Assembly: GCF_012726235.1 (NCBI RefSeq)
Contig: NZ_JAASAH010000016.1
Location: 62,001-126,000 of the forward strand
Length of the DNA stretch: 64,000 bases
Reading direction: 5' to 3'
Source: Streptomyces sp. HNM0574
Lineage (GTDB): Bacteria; Actinomycetota; Actinomycetes; Streptomycetales; Streptomycetaceae
Shown here: positions 25,597-33,678 of the stretch, piece after piece
Layout: each line of letters opens with the position of its first letter
How positions within the stretch are numbered: position 1 is the stretch's first letter
The notes under the pieces: generated by a model
Databases searched by the model: none
The model's input: the letters and a program-made list of their open reading frames with translations, nothing else
What the model was told of the DNA's origin: nothing
Program-made: the position numbers and the translations under genes

Positions 25597-26805
25597 ATGC
25601 CCCTGGCCTTGCTCGCCCTCGCGATCAGCGCCTTCGGGATCGGCACCACCGAGTTCGTGATGATGGGCCTGATGCCCAACGTCGCCGAGGACCTGGGCAC
25701 CTCCGTGCCCACTGCCGGACATCTCGTCTCCGCGTACGCCATCGGCGTCGTCATCGGCGCCCCGCTGCTCACCGCGCTCGGCTCGCGCATCCCGCGCCGG
25801 CGGATGCTGATCTGGCTGATGTCCCTCTTCGTCGTGGGCAATCTCGCCTCGGCCCTCGCGCCGGGCTTCGGCACCCTCGTCGCCGGACGCGTGCTGGCCG
25901 GACTCCCGCACGGCGCCTTCTTCGGCGTCGGCGCCGTCGTCGCGGCGCGGCTCGTGACGGAGGACCGGGCCGGACGTGCCGTGGCCACGATGTTCCTCGG
26001 CCTGACGGTGGCCAACATCGTCGGCGTGCCCGTCGGCACCGCGCTCGGCCAGCAGCTGGGCTGGCGCGCGACGTTCCTCGTCGTCACCGCCATCGGCGTC
26101 GTCGCCACGATCGCGCTGGCGGCGCTCGTGCCGCGCATCCCGCTGGAGAGGAACAGCGGCGTCAAGCACGAGCTGCGGGCGCTGGGCAACCGTCAGGTGC
26201 TGCTCGGGCTGGCCACGGCCGTGTTCGGCTTCGGCGGGGTCTTCGCCGTCTACAGCTACCTGGCCTCGATGATGACCAAGGTCAGCGGCTTCGCGGAGTC
26301 CTCGGTGACGCTGGTGCTGGCGCTGTTCGGCGTCGGCATGACGCTCGGCGCGATGATCGCGGGGCCGCTCAGCGACCGTGCCCTGCGGCCGACGGTGTAC
26401 GGCTCGCTCGCGGCGCTCGCGCTCGCGCTGGTCGTCTTCGGCTTCGCCGTGCACGTGAAGTGGGCGGCGCTGGTCATGGTCGTCGTGCTGGGCGCGGTCG
26501 GCTTCATGACGACGACGCCGTTGCAGATGCTGGTGATGCAGAAGGCGCGGAACGCGCCGACGCTGGCCTCCGCCTCCAACCACTCCGCGTTCAACCTCGC
26601 CAACGCGGGCGGCGCGTGGCTCGGCGGCGTCGCCATCGCCGCGGGCTGGGGCTGGACCTCTCCGACGCTGGTGGGCGCGGTGCTGGCCGTGATCGGCCTC
26701 GCCATCGCGCTGCTGGCCGGTCTGCTGGACCGGCGCCACACGGGGTCCATCTCGCGCGTCGTGGCGCGGGGGGAAGCGGAACGCCGGGAGAGCGTGGACG
26801 CGTGA
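25597..26805 (+). CDS. DHA1-type MFS drug exporter (chloramphenicol-exporter-like)
   Basis: 402 residues, 12 membrane segments. The first helix carries FGIGTTEFVMMGLMPNVAEDL, the pattern of the AraJ/CmlR-Cmx group of DHA1 transporters (T/S-E-F motif), which includes actinobacterial chloramphenicol exporters. Motif A is SRIPRRRM between helices 2 and 3, and motif C-like VANIVGVPVGTALG is present. GLATAVFGFGGVFAVYSYLA opens the second half. The substrate could be another small molecule. The unusual leader suggests inducible expression. Confidence 0.85.
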   Translation: MPLALLALAISAFGIGTTEFVMMGLMPNVAEDLGTSVPTAGHLVSAYAIGVVIGAPLLTALGSRIPRRRMLIWLMSLFVVGNLASALAPGFGTLVAGRVLAGLPHGAFFGVGAVVAARLVTEDRAGRAVATMFLGLTVANIVGVPVGTALGQQLGWRATFLVVTAIGVVATIALAALVPRIPLERNSGVKHELRALGNRQVLLGLATAVFGFGGVFAVYSYLASMMTKVSGFAESSVTLVLALFGVGMTLGAMIAGPLSDRALRPTVYGSLAALALALVVFGFAVHVKWAALVMVVVLGAVGFMTTTPLQMLVMQKARNAPTLASASNHSAFNLANAGGAWLGGVAIAAGWGWTSPTLVGAVLAVIGLAIALLAGLLDRRHTGSISRVVARGEAERRESVDA

Positions 26806-26906
26806 CCCTTCGCGGGGGCGGTGCGTCGCGGGGTGCGCCTTGCTGCGCCGGCCACGGGTGCGGGGTGCGGGGCTTCGCCGGGCGCGGCGCCGTCGTGGCC
26901 CGGGTT

Positions 26907-26929
26907 TCGCGCAGTTCCCCGCGCCCCTT
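26907..26929 (+). repeat. Dispersed intergenic repeat, copy 2
   Basis: Core TCGCGCAGTTCCCCGCGCCC plus CTT. The preceding GGCGCCGTCGTGGCC-containing flank is shared with the copy at 9823. It lies between the convergent MFS and nadE genes. Confidence 0.75.
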
Positions 26930-26996
26930 TTCGCGGGCCCGCCACGGTGCGGGGTGCCCCGATGTCGTCACCGGAGCACCCCGTCGCCGTGGCTGG

Positions 26997-27019
26997 TCGC
27001 GCAGTTCCCCGCGCCCCTA
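26997..27019 (+). repeat. Dispersed intergenic repeat, copy 3
   Basis: Same core as copy 2, 90 bases away in the same orientation, identical over 22 bases. Preceded by GTCGCCGTGGCTGG, a variant of the flank seen at the other copies. It ends just before the nadE stop. Confidence 0.75.
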
Positions 27020-27032
27020 AAGGCGCGGCCCC

Positions 27033-28793
27033 CTACGAGGTGGCCGGTTCGCGCCAGCGGTTGGTGATGGGGAGGCGGCGGTCCTTGCCGAAGCCCTTGG
27101 CGGAGATCTTCGTGCCCGGCGGGTACTGCCGCCGCTTGTACTCCGCGGTGTCCGTCATCTTCAGCACCCGCGCCACCAGCTCCGGGTCGAAGCCCTGCGC
27201 GACGATCTCCGCGCGCCCGCGGTCGTTGTCGACGTACGCCTCCAGCACCGCGTCCAGCACGTCGTAGTCCGGCAGCGAGTCGGTGTCCACCTGGCCGGGG
27301 CGCAGCTCGGCGCTCGGCGGCTTGGTGATGGAGTTCTCCGGGATCGGCGGGGTGTGGCCGCGTTCGGCGGCGGCGCGGTTGCGCCACTCCGCGAGCCGGA
27401 ACACCTGCGTCTTGTACACGTCCTTGATCGGGCCGTACGCGCCGACCGAGTCGCCGTACAGCGTCGAATAGCCGCACGCGAGCTCGGACTTGTTGCCCGG
27501 CGCGAGCACGATGTGCCCCTCCTGGTTGGAGATCGCCATCAGCGTGGTGCCGCGCAGCCGGGACTGGAGGTTCTCCTCCGCGAGCCCGGTCAGCCCGAGC
27601 GAGCCCATGTACGCGTCGAACATCGGGCCGATCGGGACGGTGCGGTAGTGCAGCCCCGTGCGCTCGGCCAGCTCGGCCGCGTCGCCCTTGGAGTGCTCGG
27701 AGGAGTACCGCGAGGGCATCGAGACGCCGTACACGTTGTCCGGGCCGACCGCGTCGCAGGCGATGGCGGCGACGAGCGCCGAGTCGATGCCGCCGGAGAG
27801 CCCGATCAGCACCGAGCGGAAGCCGTTCTTCGCGGCGTACGCGCGCAGGCCCACGACGAGCGCGGTGTAGATCTCCTCGTCGTCGTCCAGCCGCGGCGCC
27901 TCGCTGCCGGTGACCTCGGGCGGGTACGCGGGCAGCGGCTCCGCCGACAGCACCCGGTGCTCCACCCGCAGCCCGTCGTCGACGGTCCCGGCGGGCGGCT
28001 CCGCGGCCGCCTCGGGCAGCTCCAGGTCGACCACGACGCAGCCCTGCTCGAACTGCGGGGCGCGGGCGAGGACTTCGCCCGCCGCGTCCACGATGATCGA
28101 GTCGCCGTCGAAGACCAGCTCGTCCTGGCCGCCCGTCATCGCCAGGTACGCGGTGGTGCACCCGGCCTCCTGGGCGCGCTTGCGCACCAGGTCCAGGCGG
28201 GTGTCGTCCTTGTCCCGCTCGTACGGGGAGGCGTTCACCGACAGCAGCAGGCCCGCGCCCGCCGTGCGCGCGGCGGGCACCCGGCCGCCGTCCTGCCACA
28301 GGTCCTCGCAGATGGCGAGCGCGACGTCGACGCCGTGCACCCGGATCACCGGCAGCGTCTCGCCGGGGAGGAAGTAGCGGAACTCGTCGAAGACGCCGTA
28401 GTTCGGCAGGTGGTGCTTGGCGTAGGTGAGCCGCACCTCGCCCTCGTACAGCACGGCGGCGGCGTTCTGCGGGGCCCCGGCGGGCTTGCCGAGGACGGCG
28501 GGCGCCTCGTCGACCCGGTCGAGGTAGCCGACGACGACGGGGACCGAGCCGAGCCCCTCGTCGGCCAGGCGCCGGGCCAGGTCGCGCAGTGCGGCCCGGC
28601 TGGCCTCGACGAAGGACGAGCGCAGGGCCAGGTCCTCGACGGGGTACCCGGTCAGCATCATTTCGGGGAACGCCACGAGGTGCGCCCCCTGGGCCAGCGA
28701 GTGCCGGGTCCAGTGGACGACGGCCTCCGCGTTGCCCGCGAGGTCGCCGACGGTGGAGTCGATCTGGTTCAGAGCGAGACGTAGTTGAGCCAC
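27033..28793 (-). CDS. nadE: Glutamine-dependent NAD+ synthetase
   Basis: 586 residues from a GTG. Amidates deamido-NAD to NAD in the last step of NAD synthesis, using ammonia released from glutamine. An N-terminal nitrilase-type glutaminase domain (FPEMMLTGYP with the Glu, KHHLPNYGVFDE with the Lys, and ICEDLW with the Cys near residue 161) is fused to a C-terminal ATP-dependent synthetase with the P-loop GLSGGIDSALVAAI (about residues 331-344). Two-domain architecture and length are typical for actinobacteria. Divergent from a small membrane protein gene. Confidence 0.95.
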   Translation of the reverse strand: MAQLRLALNQIDSTVGDLAGNAEAVVHWTRHSLAQGAHLVAFPEMMLTGYPVEDLALRSSFVEASRAALRDLARRLADEGLGSVPVVVGYLDRVDEAPAVLGKPAGAPQNAAAVLYEGEVRLTYAKHHLPNYGVFDEFRYFLPGETLPVIRVHGVDVALAICEDLWQDGGRVPAARTAGAGLLLSVNASPYERDKDDTRLDLVRKRAQEAGCTTAYLAMTGGQDELVFDGDSIIVDAAGEVLARAPQFEQGCVVVDLELPEAAAEPPAGTVDDGLRVEHRVLSAEPLPAYPPEVTGSEAPRLDDDEEIYTALVVGLRAYAAKNGFRSVLIGLSGGIDSALVAAIACDAVGPDNVYGVSMPSRYSSEHSKGDAAELAERTGLHYRTVPIGPMFDAYMGSLGLTGLAEENLQSRLRGTTLMAISNQEGHIVLAPGNKSELACGYSTLYGDSVGAYGPIKDVYKTQVFRLAEWRNRAAAERGHTPPIPENSITKPPSAELRPGQVDTDSLPDYDVLDAVLEAYVDNDRGRAEIVAQGFDPELVARVLKMTDTAEYKRRQYPPGTKISAKGFGKDRRLPITNRWREPATS

Positions 28794-28961
28794 GTCCCCA
28801 TCGTAATCGTCTCTCTGACGCGATCACCGCCCGGCGGCGGGCCCCCAGAACGCGGGCCCTTCGGCCCGGACGGCCGGGACCTTCGGCGGGCCGGCGGGCC
28901 GCCCCGGGGCGGAAGACTGGACGCCGGAGCGGACGGACAGACGGAGAGGGGAGGGCCCGGC

Positions 28962-29279
28962 ATGAGCGCTTCCGCCGACAGCCGCCGGTACGGGATCGTC
29001 CGGTACGGCCTCGTCCGGTTCCGGCTCGCCCGCCACCGGCTCGCCCGGCGCCGCTTCGGCACGGCCGCCGCCCTGCTCGTCCTCGCCGCGGCCGCCCTCG
29101 CCGCGCTGCTCACCGCCCCGGCGGGCGCGGGCGCCACCGGCCACGCGCCGACGGCCCCGGACACCACCTCGTACGTCACGGTGCGCACCGCCACCGACCC
29201 CGACGCCGTCCCCGGAACCGTCACCACCGGAGACGGCCCGGCCGTCCCGGAGACCCGCGCGGTCTCGACCACGCGCTGA
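28962..29279 (+). CDS. Small basic single-pass membrane or secreted protein
   Basis: 105 residues. ATG with GGAGAGGGGAGGG upstream, a strong site. The N-terminus is unusually arginine-rich and repetitive (RYGIVRYGLVRFRLARHRLARRRFG, given here only as a pattern of R-x-G/R-x-L units). A hydrophobic segment (about 40-60) ends in an AGAGA-like site. A Thr/Asp/Pro-rich tail follows. No recognised family. It stands alone, divergent from nadE. Confidence 0.55.
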   Translation: MSASADSRRYGIVRYGLVRFRLARHRLARRRFGTAAALLVLAAAALAALLTAPAGAGATGHAPTAPDTTSYVTVRTATDPDAVPGTVTTGDGPAVPETRAVSTTR

Positions 29280-29510
29280 GGGGCGCCCCGAACCCGGACC
29301 GGAAAAACGGGAAGGATTCGGGGGAGCGGCCCCGGGAGGGAAACGGTGCGGGCCCGCGCGGCGCTGGGAGGAGTGGTGGTCACGGCGGCGGGCCCGGCCG
29401 CGGCCCGCGTGGTGTACGCCGCCCGGCCGCGTTCCCGCGCCAGCATCACCTGCGGATTGCGAAGGCGTGAACGGCCGTGCGATTTCGCATGGTTCGCCCT
29501 CTTCGCGCTC

Positions 29511-29551
29511 GCGGTGGCGAGCAACGGACATTGACGTGAACTCGCCACCGC
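29511..29551. promoter_or_regulatory. 11-base inverted repeat upstream of regulator
   Basis: GCGGTGGCGAG (29511-29521) and CTCGCCACCGC (29541-29551) are exact reverse complements 19 bases apart, ending 15 bases before the regulator ATG. This suits an autoregulatory operator or a leader stem. A TTGACG lies between the arms. Confidence 0.55.
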
Positions 29552-29566
29552 ACAGAAGATGCGGGC

Positions 29567-30646
29567 ATGTTGGATGCCCTCGGCCTCGACCTCGTCCAGC
29601 AACAGACCTACGAGGCGCTCGTCGACGGAGCGGTGACCGTCGGCGAGTTGCGCTCCACGCTCGGCATGAGCGCCCCCAAGGTGCGCGAAACCCTGGGCGC
29701 ACTGGAGGAGTTGGGCCTCGTCGGCCGCTATCCGGGCGAACGTCGCGGTGAACAGCGCTACCTGCCTGTCGCGCCGGAGATCGCCTTCGAGTCGCTGCTC
29801 CTCGCCCGCGAGGAGGCGATCCACCGCACGCGCCGCCATGTGCAGCTGCTGGCCACGCGGTTCCGCACCAACGCCGCCGGCCGTGACCCGGTCGACCTCG
29901 TGGAGATCGTCACCGGCAGGGCGGCCGTCATCCGCCAGGTCGACCAGCTGCAACGCAGCGCACGCCACGAAATCCGCGGCATCGACCGTCCGCCGTACGC
30001 CAACAGCGACCCCGACCAGCTCGACCCGAAGACCGGCATGATGCCCGCGCAGGCGCACATGATGCGGCAGGGCATCGGCTACCGGGTCATCTACGACACC
30101 GCGGGCCTGGCCAGCCATCAGCGGCTGGACGCGGACATCGGCGCCTGTGCCGAACTCGGCGAGGACGCCCGGGTGATGGCGGACACCCCCACCAAGCTGA
30201 TGGTCGCCGACGACCGCACCGCGCTGATCCCGCTGCGCGCCGCGCCGCACGAGATGGCCAGCAGTGTCGTCGTCCACCCCTCCGGACTGCTGGACGCGCT
30301 CTGCGACTTCTTCGAGGTGCTGTGGGGGCGCGCGCTGCCGCTCTCGGAGTACCTCGGCGGGAAGCCGCAGGGCGCGGCGGACGCGCCGACGAACGACGAG
30401 TCGCGGCTGCTCGCGCTGCTGATGACGGGCATGACGGACCAGGTCATGGCCCGTCAACTCGGCATCAGCTACCGCACGTTCCAGCGCCGGCTCAGCTCCC
30501 TGATGGGCCGCCTCGGCGCCTCGACGCGCTTCCAGCTGGGCATGCGCGCCGCCAGCCTGGGCTGGGTCTCCGGCTCGGCCGGCGCCCAGCAGGCCCCCGA
30601 ACCGGCGGCCGAAGGCGACGGGACGGAGCGGCCCGAGGGCGCCTGA
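29567..30646 (+). CDS. TrmB-like/LuxR-type transcriptional regulator
   Basis: 359 residues. An N-terminal winged-helix TrmB-type domain (GLDLVQQQTYEALVDG...VGELRSTLGMSAPKVRETLGALEELGLV, residues 5-55) is followed by a middle sensor-like region with VEIVTGRAAVIRQVDQLQRSA. At the C-terminus a LuxR-type helix-turn-helix (LLALLMTGMTDQVMARQLGISYRTFQRRLSSLMGRLG, about 285-325) is present. Two DNA-binding domains in one chain are typical of this Streptomyces family. The subtilisin gene lies 212 bases downstream on the same strand and may be a target. Its own start is preceded by an 11-base inverted repeat. Confidence 0.85.
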   Translation: MLDALGLDLVQQQTYEALVDGAVTVGELRSTLGMSAPKVRETLGALEELGLVGRYPGERRGEQRYLPVAPEIAFESLLLAREEAIHRTRRHVQLLATRFRTNAAGRDPVDLVEIVTGRAAVIRQVDQLQRSARHEIRGIDRPPYANSDPDQLDPKTGMMPAQAHMMRQGIGYRVIYDTAGLASHQRLDADIGACAELGEDARVMADTPTKLMVADDRTALIPLRAAPHEMASSVVVHPSGLLDALCDFFEVLWGRALPLSEYLGGKPQGAADAPTNDESRLLALLMTGMTDQVMARQLGISYRTFQRRLSSLMGRLGASTRFQLGMRAASLGWVSGSAGAQQAPEPAAEGDGTERPEGA

Positions 30647-30757
30647 CGCATGGTCATTCCGCCCCGTACGGGCCGGAGGCGACGGCGCGCGAATCCCGCA
30701 AAGGGGGCGCACCGGGCGTTACCGATGCACGGAAATCCTCCTCGAATAACCCCAGTT

Positions 30758-30776
30758 GACCGTTTCGCCAACGGTC
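30758..30776. promoter_or_regulatory. GACCGTT-N5-AACGGTC palindrome, probable operator
   Basis: Perfect 7-base arms, overlapping a TTGACC that could serve as -35, 83 bases before the subtilisin ATG. A second small inverted repeat (GAGCT-TC-AGCTC) lies at about 30802-30813. The nearby TrmB/LuxR regulator is the obvious candidate to bind here. Confidence 0.5.
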
Positions 30777-30858
30777 TTGTTCGGGAATCCTCGTTGTGCT
30801 GAGCTTCAGCTCGCGCACCCCACAGCGCACTCCCCCACATCGAGGAGGAACCCTCGCA

Positions 30859-32061
30859 ATGGCAGCGACGCGCAAAAAGGCCGTCCTCGGGATATCGGCG
30901 GCAGTGGCAGCGGCGGCGATCGGCGCGGCCGGTCTCGCCCTCCCCGCGAACGCAACTCCGCCCACTGGAACAGTCGTCGGAGCGGACTCCGCCAAGGCCG
31001 TGAAGGGCAGCTTCATCGTCACGATGAAGAAGTCGGCCGTGAAGGCGTCGTCGGCCGAGGGCAAGGCCCTCGTCAGCAAGTACGACGGCAAGGTGAAGGA
31101 AACCTTCACGCACGCGCTCAACGGCTACTCGGCCAAGATGTCGCAGAGCGACGCCGAGAAGCTCGCCGCCGACCCGGCGGTCGACCAGGTGTACGCGAAC
31201 CAGAAGCACACCATCTCCGGTGAGCAGGCGGACCCCCCGTCCTGGGGCCTGGACCGCATCGACACCCCGGAGCTGAAGCTCGACAAGAAGTACACCTACC
31301 CCGACACCGCGGGTGAGGGCGTCAAGGCGTACGTCATCGACACCGGTGTCCGCGTCTCGCACAAGGACTTCGGCGGCCGCGCCAAGGACGGCTTCGACGC
31401 CGTCGACGGTGACGAGGAGGCCCAGGACGGCAACGGTCACGGCACGCACGTGGCCAGCACCGTCGCCGGTGAGGCGCACGGTGTCGCCAAGAAGGCGGAG
31501 ATCGTCGCCGTCCGCGTCCTCGACGACCAGGGCTCCGGCACCACCGAGGGCGTCGTCAAGGGCATCGACTGGGTGACCAAGAACGCCAGCGGCCCGTCCG
31601 TGGCCAACATGTCCCTCGGCGGCGGCGCCGACGAGGCGCTCGACAAGGCCGTCCAGGGCTCCATCGAGGCCGGTGTCACCTACGCGGTGGCCGCCGGCAA
31701 CGAGGGCGCCGACGCCGGCCAGTCCTCTCCCGCCCGCGTGAAGGAGGCCATCACCGTCGGCGCGACCGACAACAAGGACGCCCAGGCGGACTTCTCCAAC
31801 TACGGCGAGGTCCTGGACATCTACGCCCCCGGCGTGGACATCACCGGCGCCTGGAACACGGACGACAACGCCACGGACACCATCTCCGGCACGTCGATGG
31901 CCTCCCCGCACGTCGCGGGCGCGGCAGCCGTGTACCTCTCCGGGCACAAGGACGCCAAGCCGGCCGACGTCGCCAAGGGCCTGACCGACGGCGGCTCCAA
32001 GGACGTCGTCGGCAACCCGGGCCAGGGCTCGCCCAACCTGCTGCTGAACGTCGTCGAGTAA
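30859..32061 (+). CDS. Secreted subtilisin-family serine protease
   Basis: 400 residues. ATG with GAGGAGG upstream. Signal peptide (cleavage near residue 33, NATPP), an I9-type inhibitor propeptide (SFIVTMKKSAVKASSAEG...DQVYANQKHTIS, about 52-120), then the S8 catalytic domain: Asp161 in VIDTG, His194 in NGHGTHVA, and Ser346 in GTSMASPHVAG, with oxyanion-hole Asn in AAGNEG. It should be exported and self-process. Similar to the extracellular subtilases (proteinase K/aqualysin branch) of Streptomyces. Followed by two strong hairpins. Confidence 0.95.
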   Translation: MAATRKKAVLGISAAVAAAAIGAAGLALPANATPPTGTVVGADSAKAVKGSFIVTMKKSAVKASSAEGKALVSKYDGKVKETFTHALNGYSAKMSQSDAEKLAADPAVDQVYANQKHTISGEQADPPSWGLDRIDTPELKLDKKYTYPDTAGEGVKAYVIDTGVRVSHKDFGGRAKDGFDAVDGDEEAQDGNGHGTHVASTVAGEAHGVAKKAEIVAVRVLDDQGSGTTEGVVKGIDWVTKNASGPSVANMSLGGGADEALDKAVQGSIEAGVTYAVAAGNEGADAGQSSPARVKEAITVGATDNKDAQADFSNYGEVLDIYAPGVDITGAWNTDDNATDTISGTSMASPHVAGAAAVYLSGHKDAKPADVAKGLTDGGSKDVVGNPGQGSPNLLLNVVE

Positions 32062-32199
32062 CACAGGCGAGCAGCACGGCGCGTCGGGACCGGTACGCCG
32101 AGCACTGACAGGCACGCGTACCGGCCCGGCGCACCAGCACCACAGCAGACACCGTCCCGCCGCCCCGGCGACGGAACGGCAGCCACCCCCCACATGAGC

Positions 32200-32240
32200 G
32201 GGTCCCACCGGCCGACCCTCCCCGGCCGGCCGGTGGACCC
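32200..32240. terminator. Terminator hairpin after protease gene
   Basis: GGGTCCCACCGGCC pairs with GGCCGGTGGACCC with one bulged base and a 14-base loop. It lies about 140 bases after the subtilisin stop. Confidence 0.6.
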
Positions 32241-32252
32241 CGCCCCCACACC

Positions 32253-32295
32253 GCGACCGCGGACCGGCAACCCCACATTGCCGGGCCGCGGTCGC
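32253..32295. terminator. Terminator hairpin between converging genes
   Basis: An 18-base-pair stem with one mismatch: GCGACCGCGG and CCGGCAA pair with TTGCCGG and CCGCGGTCGC, loop CCCCACA. It serves the minus-strand gene ending at 32315, and perhaps the protease. Confidence 0.75.
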
Positions 32296-32314
32296 TTGGG
32301 TGGGGGGGCTCGGG

Positions 32315-32833
32315 TCAGAAGCTCGCCGTGCGGTCGACCTCCGTCACCTTGACCTCGAGCTGCTCCGCGCCGGTTCCCTCGGGAACGTTGATCGGGTCCT
32401 CACCCGTGGCGCTCTGCCCGGGCTTCACGCCGGTCTCCAGCAGGACGCTCTGCCACACGCGCTTGTCCGTCTTCTCGTTGACCACCTCGTAGGTCACTTC
32501 GTAATCGGACTTCTCGCCGGACCTGTTCGTGAACTCATACTCGACGCGTACGTCGGCGACCCCGTATGCGCTGTGGTCGACGAGCTCGAGACGGGTCACG
32601 TCGTCCGCCTCGTCCCCTTCCGGTTTCTCCTCCTCCCGTCCGGTGTTCTCCGAGGTGGCCGACGGCGGCTGTGGGGGATCCTCGTCGCCCCCGCCGGTGG
32701 CGACGACGCCGATCGCGATGAGGACGACGAGGGCGCCCAGGACGGCCAACAGGGCCGTGCGGAGACGGTGTTGCTTTCGTGGTGGTTCAGGCGGCCGGGG
32801 CTGTTCGCCCCACCGCGGGGCGGGACCGCTCAT
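32315..32833 (-). CDS. Single-pass membrane protein with extracytoplasmic beta domain
   Basis: 172 residues. A Pro/Arg-rich cytoplasmic start, one membrane helix (about 27-46), an acidic linker rich in Glu/Asp/Pro, then a domain with alternating strands (VTRLELVDHS, VADVRVEYEFTNRSGEKSDYEVTYEVV, TGVKPGQSATG, QLEVKVTEVDRT). This is the look of FxLYD/DUF-type immunoglobulin-like domains in Gram-positive surface proteins. Function unknown. Its neighbour at 32899 is a similar Pro-rich membrane protein on the same strand, 65 bases upstream. Confidence 0.75.
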   Translation of the reverse strand: MSGPAPRWGEQPRPPEPPRKQHRLRTALLAVLGALVVLIAIGVVATGGGDEDPPQPPSATSENTGREEEKPEGDEADDVTRLELVDHSAYGVADVRVEYEFTNRSGEKSDYEVTYEVVNEKTDKRVWQSVLLETGVKPGQSATGEDPINVPEGTGAEQLEVKVTEVDRTASF

Positions 32834-32898
32834 GGCTCCGGTCCTTCTTCCCTGTGCGTGCGAATGGGAGCCGGGAGGGGCTCCTCACCGGTGAGCGG

Positions 32899-33417
32899 CT
32901 ATTCGCGGGACGGCCTCCGGGCCATCCGGTAGATGCCGTACGTCACCGCGAGGATGAAGTCCACCGCCACCCAGATCCCGATGACCAGACCCACTCCGAT
33001 CGTCGTGCCGACGTCGTTCGCGTCCTTGCAGAGCTGGAGGTCGTCGCCGGTGAGACCCCGGCACGCCTCGGGGGTGCCACCGCTGCTCGCGACGGCCCAG
33101 ATGATCCAGACCAGGAAGAGGACCTGGATCGCGAGGAAGAACCAGAAGAAGACACGGTGCCGCTTCCGCTGAGCGGGCGCTCGCCCTTCCTGCGGCGGAG
33201 GTTGTGCCGGTGCCGTATGCGTCTGCCGCGGTGCCTGCTCGGGTGGCGCCTGGTAGCGGTTCTGCGGATACGGCGCCTGGTACGGGGCGGCCTGCGGCGG
33301 TGGCTGCTCCTGGTAAGGGCGTTGCCCGTCGGTTGGATGTGATCTCTGGACCGGTTCGCTCGGACCCCACGTCTGTCCGGGAGGAGGATGCGGGTGCCGG
33401 GGGTGACGAAGTTTCAT
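32899..33417 (-). CDS. Proline/glutamine-rich two-helix membrane protein
   Basis: 172 residues from the ATG at 33417. The first 80 residues are Pro/Gln/Tyr-rich low-complexity sequence (QEQPPPQAAPYQAPYPQNRY is typical). Two membrane segments follow (about 87-104 and 134-158), with a short loop that contains two Cys (EACRGLTGDDLQLCKD). No catalytic motif. Such Pro-rich membrane proteins are common next to surface or division functions in actinobacteria, but none is evident here. Probably co-transcribed with the gene at 32315. Confidence 0.7.
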   Translation of the reverse strand: MKLRHPRHPHPPPGQTWGPSEPVQRSHPTDGQRPYQEQPPPQAAPYQAPYPQNRYQAPPEQAPRQTHTAPAQPPPQEGRAPAQRKRHRVFFWFFLAIQVLFLVWIIWAVASSGGTPEACRGLTGDDLQLCKDANDVGTTIGVGLVIGIWVAVDFILAVTYGIYRMARRPSRE

Positions 33418-33678
33418 GGCTCTGCCCTTCGTTCCCTTCGTGCGCTTGTGACTCCATCGTGCTCCCGAACTCGCACGGACGCCTGTCTGAGGGGCTCGCG
33501 TCGGGCGATGGTGAAGCCGGGGCCTCCGCCGGCTCCCGGACGCGGTCCCGGCCGGACGGGCGCGCGCCTCTGTCGGTCGCCGGGCAGGGGGAGTGCTCAA
33601 CCGGCCGGTGAGTCAGGAGCGTTCACGGACGGAGAGCGTGCGGGGGCGCAGCGTCACGGCAGGCCCGCCCCCACCCCC

